A DNA stretch of 64,000 nucleotides, taken from contig NZ_CP034412.1 in the NCBI RefSeq assembly GCF_006094275.1, positions 1,984,001 to 2,048,000 on the forward strand. Reading direction: 5' to 3'. Below, piece by piece: positions 57,720 to 64,000 of this stretch. Made by a program: the position numbers and the translations under genes. Position 1 is the first letter of the stretch; every line of letters begins with the position of its first letter. The notes beneath the pieces are model-generated. The model was not told the origin of the DNA. It did no database searches and worked only from the letters and a program-made list of their open reading frames with translations. The DNA comes from Glutamicibacter creatinolyticus (GTDB taxonomy: Bacteria; Actinomycetota; Actinomycetes; Actinomycetales; Micrococcaceae).

Positions 57720-57740
57720 TTTAGTCCAGGTAGTCGCGCA
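57720..57740. repeat. Right attachment site within the 3' end of sigA
   Basis: Second perfect copy of the 21-bp repeat; it contains the last five sigA codons (RDYLD) and TAA. The two copies differ immediately outside on both sides. Confidence 0.9.
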
Positions 57741-58926
57741 GCACCTGAGAGCGCGAGGGGTGACGCAGCTTGGACATCGTCTTGGATTCGATCTGACGGA
57801 TGCGTTCACGGGTCACCCCGTAGACCTTGCCAATTTCGTCTAAAGTCTTCGGCTGACCGTCGGTCAGGCCAAAGCGCATCGCCACGACGCCGGCTTCACG
57901 TTCCGAGAGGGTGTCCAGCACCGAGTGCAGCTGCTCCTGCAGCAAGGTGAAGGAAACCGCGTCGGCCGGAACCACGGCTTCCGAGTCCTCGATCAGGTCA
58001 CCGAACTCCGAGTCGCCGTCTTCACCCAGCGGGGTGTGCAGGGAGATCGGTTCGCGGCCGTACTTCTGGACTTCGACAACCTTTTCCGGGGTCATGTCCA
58101 GTTCCTTGGCCAGCTCTTCCGGAGTGGGTTCGCGGCCCAGGTCCTGCAGCATCTGACGCTGGACGCGGGCGAGCTTGTTGATGACCTCGACCATGTGCAC
58201 AGGAATACGAATGGTTCGTGCCTGGTCGGCCATGGCACGGGTGATCGCCTGACGGATCCACCAGGTGGCGTAGGTCGAGAACTTGAAGCCCTTGGTGTAG
58301 TCGAACTTCTCAACCGCACGAATCAGACCCAGGTTGCCTTCCTGGATCAGGTCCAGGAACAACATGCCGCGGCCCGTGTAGCGCTTGGCCAGCGAAACCA
58401 CGAGGCGCAGGTTGGCCTCCAGCAGGTGGTTCTTGGCGATCTTTCCGTCGTGGATGATCTGTTCATAGTCCCAGCGCAGCCGCTGGTCCATTGACCCGTC
58501 GTCCTTGTTCAGCTTGTCCTGAGCGAACAGCCCTGCCTCGATGCGCAGCGCAAGATCCACTTCCTGCTCGGCGTTCAGCAGTGCGACCTTGCCGATCTGC
58601 TTCAGGTAGTCCTTGACCGGGTCGGCGGTGGCACCTGCCACCATCACCTGCTGCTGAGGGGCGTCGTCTTCGGACGAGCTGATGACGAAGCCAACGGAAT
58701 CGTCTTCAGTCTTTTCTTCAGTTTCGGCGTTGTCGGTCTGAGCCTCGGTCTGCTCTTCGTTGTCAACGACTTCTTCTGAGGCCTTACCGGCGGCCTTGCT
58801 GCTTGCCTTGGCCTTGGTTGCGCGCTTCTTCGCGACAGGTTTCTCTGCCACAGCCTTGGCGTTGGCTTCCTCAGCCGCAGTTGCGTTGGCAGCCTTGCGC
58901 TTAGCGTTCGTCTCAGTTGATGACAC
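57721..58926 (-). CDS. sigA: Primary RNA polymerase sigma factor
   Basis: A 401-residue group 1 sigma-70 factor. The N-terminal 85 residues are Lys/Ala then acidic (region 1.1-like). Region 1.2 is [16 protein letters not shown]. Region 2 ([60 protein letters not shown]) contains the -10-binding aromatic residues. Region 3 is [10 protein letters not shown], and region 4.2 contains [24 protein letters not shown] 58926. Essential housekeeping gene. The element insertion keeps the reading frame and the C-terminus SQVLRDYLD unchanged, so function should be preserved. TTGACA on the minus strand (58985-58990) is a candidate upstream -35. Confidence 0.96.
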   Translation of the reverse strand: MSSTETNAKRKAANATAAEEANAKAVAEKPVAKKRATKAKASSKAAGKASEEVVDNEEQTEAQTDNAETEEKTEDDSVGFVISSSEDDAPQQQVMVAGATADPVKDYLKQIGKVALLNAEQEVDLALRIEAGLFAQDKLNKDDGSMDQRLRWDYEQIIHDGKIAKNHLLEANLRLVVSLAKRYTGRGMLFLDLIQEGNLGLIRAVEKFDYTKGFKFSTYATWWIRQAITRAMADQARTIRIPVHMVEVINKLARVQRQMLQDLGREPTPEELAKELDMTPEKVVEVQKYGREPISLHTPLGEDGDSEFGDLIEDSEAVVPADAVSFTLLQEQLHSVLDTLSEREAGVVAMRFGLTDGQPKTLDEIGKVYGVTRERIRQIESKTMSKLRHPSRSQVLRDYLD

Positions 58927-59178
58927 GAATAACCTTTCTCACGATGCGTCCCAGATGCACCTACCGGTAACACCACTATGACCCTGTCAAGTCCGTTAGC
59001 GGAAACAAGGAGTTTCCGCCATGGCGACAGTCACGTATTTCAACGCATCTACGCCTTCTTTTGTTCCCGCTGTGAAAAGACGGAACGCAAAAGAACAATC
59101 GGACCTAACCGGGTCTGTTGTCCCATTATCCACGAATAACCACGCAGGCACCACTTGGCGCGGCCGGATTTCGCGCTC

Positions 59179-60282
59179 CTAATGGAAACTTGAACGCCAG
59201 GCACGTTGGGGATCAGTGGCCCACTCCGGCATGATTCCGCGGTAAAGCAGTTGCTGCAGCAACTGCGCAAGACGGTATTCAGGGTCACTATCCAAGGCGG
59301 TCCGCAAGAGCGCCATGGACATGCTTCCCCTGCCTTTGGCCCATTCAATCCACGCCAGGATGCACAGCAGCGCCGAACGCTGTCCGGCTCGCGCCACCCC
59401 CAATAGGTCTCGGCAGATGAACCACAGGTTCTCCAGCCGTTTCCACTCCGGAGTGTTCGCCCCACCGCCCAACAGAAAATCGGCCAGTTCCTGGGCGCGT
59501 TCCTCAGTCTCGCGCAGCGCCAGTTCACGCACCGCCGTGCGCGCCGCGACCGCACCCACACCAGCGAGGTAGGGCAGGATGTCGCGCACGAGCCGGATTT
59601 CCAAGCCAGAGAGCAGCCGTGCCGCGACCAATGGTTCGGAGCGCATGGTTGCCTCGGACTGGTAGGCGTCTGTTTCCAGCAGTGCAGCCCAGGTATCCAG
59701 GCAGTCGTACATGTCGCCGTCGAGCGAATCGGCGAGGCTGCGGATCGTTCCGGCGTTCTCCCATTCCGGGACGCCCTCCCCGTCCCAGGGCTCGTGCAGT
59801 GGGGCGGAACCGGCCAGGACCATTCTGAGGTAAGTGTCGCTGAGTTCCGGGCAGGCCGGGTTCTCGCGCTGTTCTGGCACCGCCCCGTTGTAATTCCACA
59901 CCATGCCCCGGTTGACAAACCACGCCTGATGCAGTGGCGTACGGCGCGCATCGAAGCTCTCGCTGAGCTCGGCAAGCAATTGGTGATAGGGCAGTTCCCG
60001 CCCGGCAGGTGGCGGGTCGTTGGAGTACAGGACGCACAGTGCTCCGGTCAGCTGCGGCAGCTTTCCCACCAACTTGCAGACCTGCTCCACCCACGGCCGT
60101 CGCTCCCCCGCGCTGTCGTGTTTTGGCAGATCAACGCGCAGGGTCGCTTCCAGCTTCTTGTCGACCATCAGCAACAGCACGGCCGAATCGGAGGGATGAA
60201 ACCCCAGCGCGTGGGGCACGTAGGCAAGGATGTCTTCGGCGCGCTCCAGGGAGAGCGGCTCTTGTTCCGGTGTAGTAGTCAT
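59179..60282 (-). CDS. DUF4192 family protein
   Basis: A 367-residue member of actinobacterial DUF4192. Typical features: SLERAEDILAYVPHALGFHPSDSAVLLLMVD at 10-45, a middle domain with LLAELSESF and WFVNRGMVWNY near 120, and a C-terminal part with ALLCILAWIEWAKGRGSMSMALLRTALDSDPEYRLAQLL. Soluble; function unknown, usually near sigA. ATG 60282 begins the conserved region; 20 upstream codons are probably untranslated. It lies 250 bp upstream of sigA, the gap containing the sigA promoter. Confidence 0.87.
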   Translation of the reverse strand: MTTTPEQEPLSLERAEDILAYVPHALGFHPSDSAVLLLMVDKKLEATLRVDLPKHDSAGERRPWVEQVCKLVGKLPQLTGALCVLYSNDPPPAGRELPYHQLLAELSESFDARRTPLHQAWFVNRGMVWNYNGAVPEQRENPACPELSDTYLRMVLAGSAPLHEPWDGEGVPEWENAGTIRSLADSLDGDMYDCLDTWAALLETDAYQSEATMRSEPLVAARLLSGLEIRLVRDILPYLAGVGAVAARTAVRELALRETEERAQELADFLLGGGANTPEWKRLENLWFICRDLLGVARAGQRSALLCILAWIEWAKGRGSMSMALLRTALDSDPEYRLAQLLQQLLYRGIMPEWATDPQRAWRSSFH

Positions 60283-60366
60283 GACCCGACAGTGGGCCAA
60301 GACCGAGGTGCCCACGGAATCGGGGACCCCGAGTGTGGACAACTCGGGCCGCAGCCACCAGGGAAG

Positions 60367-61635
60367 CTAATGGCCGGGATTTTGCTGGCGGCGCGCCTTC
60401 TTGCGTGCCAGGAGCATCCCGCTGATGCCCACGGCCACGAACACGAACTGGACGCACAAGGCCAGCTTGAACGCGCCCAGGTTGTACAGTTCCCGTTCAC
60501 CGCCGGCCAGCTGGAACTGGAAGTCCAGCAGCATGCCGACCAGGTACATGCAGATGAAGGCCCCGGAGAATCCTCCGACGTTGACCAGGCCCGTGGCTGT
60601 TCCCATCACGTGCGGCGGGTTGAAGGTGCGGGCAAAGTCGAAGCCGATCACCGACGCCGGACCGCCAGCGGCGATGCTGATCATCAGGACGATCAGCACC
60701 CACAGCGGCGCCCGTCCGGGCCACAGCAGCACCACGGCCCACATCACCGTCATCCCCAGCACGATGGTCAGGGCGATCAGCGACCGGCGGGTCGGATAGC
60801 GGGCGGTGAGGGCCCCCAGGATCGGGGCAAGGACAATCGCGACGACAACGAAGATCGACAACAGGCTGGAGGCCAGTGCTCCGGAGACCCCCTGGCCTTC
60901 GACGAGGAAGGGGAAACCCCAGGTAAGCATGAATACGTTGACCATGAACGCGGTGCTGAAGTGGGTCCAGAACCCCAGCCGGGTGCCCGGTTGCCGCCAC
61001 GCCGCCGCCAGCCGCGCCCGGGTGCTCAGCGGGTCCTCTGCCCCGGTGCCACGCCATTCGTGCCCATTGTGCACAAAGGTGATGACCAGCAGCAGGGACA
61101 CGAAGGCGATGACGGCAAGCATCGCAAATGCCGGGGTCCACCCGACGTGGATGAGCATCGCGTGGAACGGGAAGAGGCTGATCAGCTGGCCCAGCTGCCC
61201 TACCGTGCCGGTGATCTGGGTGAGCATCGGGATGCGGGACCCGGAGAACCACATGGGCAGCAGCCGCAGCACCGAGACGAAGACCATGGCATCTCCGGCA
61301 CCGACCAGCACACGCCCAACCAAGCCCTGGGGCACGTTGTTCGCAAAGGCCAAGAATGCCTGGCCCAGGGTCATCAGGATCGCCCCGCCGACAATCATCC
61401 GGCGCGGGCCGACCTTGTCCAGGATCAGCCCGACCGGCACCTGGCCGGCCGCGTACACCAGCAGCTGGACGACCGAGAAGGTCGCCAGGATCGAGGCGGA
61501 GGCGTTAAAGCGTTCCGTGGCCTCCAGCCCGGCCACGCCGAAGCTGGTGCGCTGGGCGACCGCCGAGAGGTAGGCCAGCAGCGCCACCGTGTAGACGATC
61601 CAAGATTTTTTTGAATTCAGCTGGTCATGGCTCAA
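60367..61635 (-). CDS. Major facilitator superfamily transporter
   Basis: A 422-residue protein with 12 transmembrane helices and a central loop (near 195-225). The MFS motif between TM2 and TM3 reads GLILDKVGPRRMIVGG; SRIPMLTQITGTVGQLGQLISLFPFHAML and LGALTARYPTRRS follow. It resembles the anion/sugar-phosphate or NarK/GudP-like branch; substrate not evident. TTG 61635 is taken because it overlaps the PAC2 stop by 4 nt (TTGA) and begins SHDQLNSKKSWIVYTV. Operon with the PAC2 gene. Confidence 0.83.
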   Translation of the reverse strand: MSHDQLNSKKSWIVYTVALLAYLSAVAQRTSFGVAGLEATERFNASASILATFSVVQLLVYAAGQVPVGLILDKVGPRRMIVGGAILMTLGQAFLAFANNVPQGLVGRVLVGAGDAMVFVSVLRLLPMWFSGSRIPMLTQITGTVGQLGQLISLFPFHAMLIHVGWTPAFAMLAVIAFVSLLLVITFVHNGHEWRGTGAEDPLSTRARLAAAWRQPGTRLGFWTHFSTAFMVNVFMLTWGFPFLVEGQGVSGALASSLLSIFVVVAIVLAPILGALTARYPTRRSLIALTIVLGMTVMWAVVLLWPGRAPLWVLIVLMISIAAGGPASVIGFDFARTFNPPHVMGTATGLVNVGGFSGAFICMYLVGMLLDFQFQLAGGERELYNLGAFKLALCVQFVFVAVGISGMLLARKKARRQQNPGH

Positions 61636-62684
61636 GGGGTCGGGTCACCGGAACCATCGGCCGAACCTTCGGGGCCGTGCGGGTCATCGTCCGAATCGGC
61701 GCTCTCATCGGCGTCGGTGTGCGTGGCGTCCTCGTCACGGTCCTCGGGCAGGGGGCCGGTTTCGGCCAACCAGGCATCCAGGTCCTCGATCCCGGCCAGG
61801 AAGGATTCGGCGCGGGCAGCGATCTGCTCGGCGTCGGGAAGCTCATGGTCCTCATCAAGCAGCAGCGACCGCGGCTGGTGCTCCTGGGCGTGGGCGTCAA
61901 AGCGCTTCTCAAACCCGGCCACCATCTGGCGCACTTCGGTGTTCGCGTCGATCTGTTCGGCCAGCTGTCCTTCGATCAGCCGGCCGGCTTCACGCAGGCT
62001 GTCGGTGGGCAGGGCCAGTTTCAGGGCCGCCCCCACAAATTCCAGGGCGGCCACGGCCACCGGTGGGTATTCGGCCTCGGCCAGGTAGTGCGGGGTGTGC
62101 AGCGAGTAGCCGACCACGTCGCGCCCGGCCTCGGCCAGGCGGATCTCCAGCAGGTCAGTGAAGGCGGCCGGCAGTTCGGCGGTCGGCGACCAGGTGGAAA
62201 TCTGTTCGATCAGGTCCTTGCGGTTGCCGTGGGCGGTCACACCCACCGGACGGGTGTGCGGGACCGGCATCGGCAGCGAACTGGTGGAGACCACCGGGCC
62301 GATGTTAAAGGCCTCGATCAGCGCCAGCAGCTGGGAGCTGAGCTCTTCCCATTTCAGGTCCGGCTCAACGCCGGTGAGGAACCAGAAGTCCCGGTCCATG
62401 CCATCGGTCATCAGGTACAGCTCGATGACCGGCTCCTGGTAGGCGGCGAAGTGGTCCCCCAGGTAGGTCACTCGGGGCCGCTGGGCGGAGTAGCACACCA
62501 GCTGATCGGCGTCGAAACGGGCCACCAGCTCGCCGGCCAGCTGCCCAAACAGCTCGTTGTGCACCTGGACGTGGGCGTTGCCCGCGTCGCTGGCCCCCTT
62601 GAGGGAAATGTACATTCCCAGCCCCTGCAGGCAGGGGTCATCGAGGTCTTCGGCCATCATCTTCATCAACGACGAACTGGTCAT
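61632..62684 (-). CDS. PAC2 (proteasome assembly chaperone-like) family protein
   Basis: A 350-residue protein with the PAC2/DUF75 fold over 20-270: LISLKGASDAGNAHVQVHNEL-type start, RPRVTYLGDHFAAY, DFWFLTGVEPDLKWEELSSQLLALI and TSSLPMPVPHTRP. The C-terminal 60 residues are highly acidic (DEDATHTDADESADSDDD). Actinobacterial PAC2 proteins are conserved near sigA, with a postulated but unproven link to the proteasome. ATG 62684 has GGGTGGA directly upstream; ATGs 6-8 codons further in are alternatives. Confidence 0.83.
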   Translation of the reverse strand: MTSSSLMKMMAEDLDDPCLQGLGMYISLKGASDAGNAHVQVHNELFGQLAGELVARFDADQLVCYSAQRPRVTYLGDHFAAYQEPVIELYLMTDGMDRDFWFLTGVEPDLKWEELSSQLLALIEAFNIGPVVSTSSLPMPVPHTRPVGVTAHGNRKDLIEQISTWSPTAELPAAFTDLLEIRLAEAGRDVVGYSLHTPHYLAEAEYPPVAVAALEFVGAALKLALPTDSLREAGRLIEGQLAEQIDANTEVRQMVAGFEKRFDAHAQEHQPRSLLLDEDHELPDAEQIAARAESFLAGIEDLDAWLAETGPLPEDRDEDATHTDADESADSDDDPHGPEGSADGSGDPTP

Positions 62685-63023
62685 TCCACCCCGATCCGAG
62701 ATCAGCCGCCGGATCATCCCGGCGGATCACTACTTGTCCTACCCGTTGGGCCAACGGCACCGTCGTGCACGCCATGCACGCCTGCCTGCCACCCAACGAT
62801 TCTTAGCAGAACCCGGGCCCCGGGTCATACTCCAACGTCACATTCTATCTCTTCGGGGCAACAGCCACTGTGAACTGGGGCACGCGCGGGGTGTACCTCG
62901 GCTAACATCTACTAGTGGGACACGGTGCAGATGCCGCATGCCGCCACCCGCGGCGCCCGCTCCGCCCGGTCCCCTACCCTTACAGATCCTCAAACCCTAC
63001 AAAGGCTTAGAAGGAATGATTTC
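62685..63023. promoter_or_regulatory. 339-bp divergent promoter region between PAC2 and aminopeptidase genes
   Basis: No gene found. TAGAAT on the minus strand (62842-62847) and TAACAT on the plus strand (62903-62908) are -10 candidates for the two directions. Neither has a convincing -35, so this is weak. Confidence 0.3.
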
Positions 63024-64000
63024 GTGATCAACTCCAGCGATCTCAAGCTGACCGCAATCGGAACCGACATCAAGCGCAAGAACGCCGACGCACTGGTGCT
63101 AGGCATCTACAAGAGCGATGAGAAGGTTCACATCGCCGAATCGGTGCTTGACCCCCAGACCACCGCAGAACTGGAAAAGTCCCTGGCCGACATGGGCGTC
63201 GCCGCCAAGGCCGATGAGCTGACCCGGCTGCCGGCGGTGGAGGCCTCCAAGGCCAAGTATGTGGCCTTCATTGGCCTGGGAGTTGATTCGCTGCAGGAGC
63301 TGACCGACGAGAAGCTGCGCCGCGCCGCCGGTTCGGCCGCCCGCCAGCTGGGCAGCGTGAAGAGCGCCCTGTTCGCACTGCCCGCCGCCACCGTGGCGCG
63401 CGCCGCCGCAGTGGCCGAGGGCATCGCCCTGGGCAGCTACCGCTTCGAGAACTTCCGCTCGGAAAAGAACGAGAAGCCGGTGCTCAGCGACGCGATCGTG
63501 GTCACCGCCGCCTCCGCGGACAAGCAGCTGCCGGCGGCGCTGAAGCGCGCAGCGGTGCTGGGCCGCGCCGTGCGCGCCACCCGCGACCTGATCAACACCC
63601 CGGCCAACGCGCTGTACCCCGAATCCTTCGCCAACGCGGTCAAGGACTACGCCAAGTCGCTGCCGCTGAAGGTCACCGTGTACGACGAGAAGCGCCTGGC
63701 CAAGGACGGCTTCGGCGGGCTGATGGGCGTCGGCGGCGGCTCCGAGCGGGCCCCGCGCCTGGTCAAGGTCGAATACTCCCCAGCCAAGGCGAGCAAGCAC
63801 CTGGCCCTGGTGGGCAAGGGCATCACCTTTGACACCGGCGGCATCTCGCTGAAGCCGGCCGCTGGCATGCACGCCATGAAGTCGGACATGTCCGGCGCGG
63901 CGGCCATGTTCCAGACCGTGGCCGGTGTGGCCGAGCTCGGCCTGGACCTGAAGGTCACCGCCTGGCTCTGCCTGGCCGAGAACATGCCCGGCGGGCGTTC
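63024..64000 (+). CDS. pepA: Leucyl aminopeptidase (M17), N-terminal part, runs off the window
   Basis: The reading frame is open from GTG 63024 to the window edge (about 325 of the usual 500 residues). The N-terminal Macro-like domain occupies about 1-175. The catalytic domain starts with TRDLINTPANALYPESFA near 192, and the metal-binding LVGKGITFDTGGISLKPAAGMHAMKSDMSGAAA contains the Lys and Asp ligands near 263-285. The NTDAEGR motif lies beyond the edge. AAGGA is 8 nt before GTG; the ATG at 63017 is out of frame. Cytosolic di-zinc or di-manganese exopeptidase. Confidence 0.92.
   Translation, partial: MINSSDLKLTAIGTDIKRKNADALVLGIYKSDEKVHIAESVLDPQTTAELEKSLADMGVAAKADELTRLPAVEASKAKYVAFIGLGVDSLQELTDEKLRRAAGSAARQLGSVKSALFALPAATVARAAAVAEGIALGSYRFENFRSEKNEKPVLSDAIVVTAASADKQLPAALKRAAVLGRAVRATRDLINTPANALYPESFANAVKDYAKSLPLKVTVYDEKRLAKDGFGGLMGVGGGSERAPRLVKVEYSPAKASKHLALVGKGITFDTGGISLKPAAGMHAMKSDMSGAAAMFQTVAGVAELGLDLKVTAWLCLAENMPGGR

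Larger units (their letters stand above)
48508..57740. mobile_element. Integrated phage-satellite-like element at the 3' end of sigA
   Basis: A 9,212-bp unit (one repeat copy counted) bounded by 21-bp direct repeats. The flanks are syntenic host genes (DUF7455, sigA); base composition inside is visibly less GC-rich, and the genes are small and overlapping. Recognisable modules: tyrosine integrase next to the right end, SF3 helicase-primase, P27-type terminase small subunit. No large terminase, portal, protease, capsid, tail or lysis gene can be found in about 9 kb. This matches the int-rep-terS plan of phage-inducible chromosomal islands. A defective prophage remnant is the alternative, but the compact intact operon argues against simple decay. 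Confidence 0.8.

Overview
The window is a high-GC actinobacterial chromosome segment. It is most likely from the order Micrococcales, family Micrococcaceae (Arthrobacter/Glutamicibacter type). The evidence is the GC-rich codon use, many GTG starts, several leaderless promoters (TANNNT 6-7 nt before the start codon), and actinobacterial marker families: DUF3000 beside ribonuclease D, DUF3159/OB-fold/DUF3710/dUTPase, DUF3093, DUF4193, SepH, DUF5998, a fused CydDC, DUF7455 beside sigA, DUF4192 and PAC2. Assignments rest on motif and family recognition by eye; no database search was run.

Layout of the backbone. 1-2.8 kb: end of a threonine aldolase gene, DUF3000 and ribonuclease D. 3.0-6.4 kb: a beta-oxidation thiolase/FadB operon with an operator-like dyad in its promoter. 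6.5-9.8 kb: a Rieske lipoprotein, an aldo/keto reductase and argG. 9.9-13.8 kb: a leftward run of dxs, DUF402, a hypothetical protein and two small membrane proteins. 13.9-19.6 kb: a HAD phosphatase, a TetR regulator divergent from a solo beta-ketoacyl-ACP synthase, and aconitase. 19.7-24.6 kb: an RNA uracil methyltransferase and a KimA-like potassium importer, divergent from two TrkA-type regulators. 24.6-31.4 kb: DUF3159/OB/DUF3710/dut, DUF3093, DUF4193, sepH, a phosphodiesterase and DUF5998. 31.6-37.8 kb: a paired SMR transporter behind a short leader ORF, a GNAT/acyl-CoA-synthetase fusion and parC. 37.9-45.6 kb: cydA-cydB-cydDC, divergent from a BlaI/BlaR1-like pair. 45.7-48.3 kb: parE and DUF7455. 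57.7-64 kb: sigA, DUF4192, an MFS transporter, PAC2 and the start of leucyl aminopeptidase.

The outstanding feature is a 9.2-kb integrated element at 48508-57740, inserted in the last codons of sigA. A perfect 21-bp direct repeat, covering the final five codons and stop of sigA, flanks it. Inside are a tyrosine integrase, an SF3 (D5/P4-type) helicase-primase, a P27-type phage terminase small subunit, and a tightly overlapping leftward operon of small proteins, at least four of them under 60 residues. There is no large terminase, portal, major capsid or tail gene. This is the gene content expected of a phage satellite (PICI-like) that would use a helper phage for particles. The insertion has moved the native sigA terminator 9.2 kb away, to the other end of the element, and the element brings its own hairpin/U-tract just inside the sigA junction.

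Other regulatory structure: a 14-bp inverted repeat over the integrase start codon; an octamer (TAGTCCAG) shared by both att cores and the end promoters; an array of about nine short hairpins and a possible structured RNA in the non-coding stretch 49260-49852; and three copies of a TTC(T/G)AC-N5-GTAGAA-type operator linking the BlaI-like repressor to the cytochrome bd genes.
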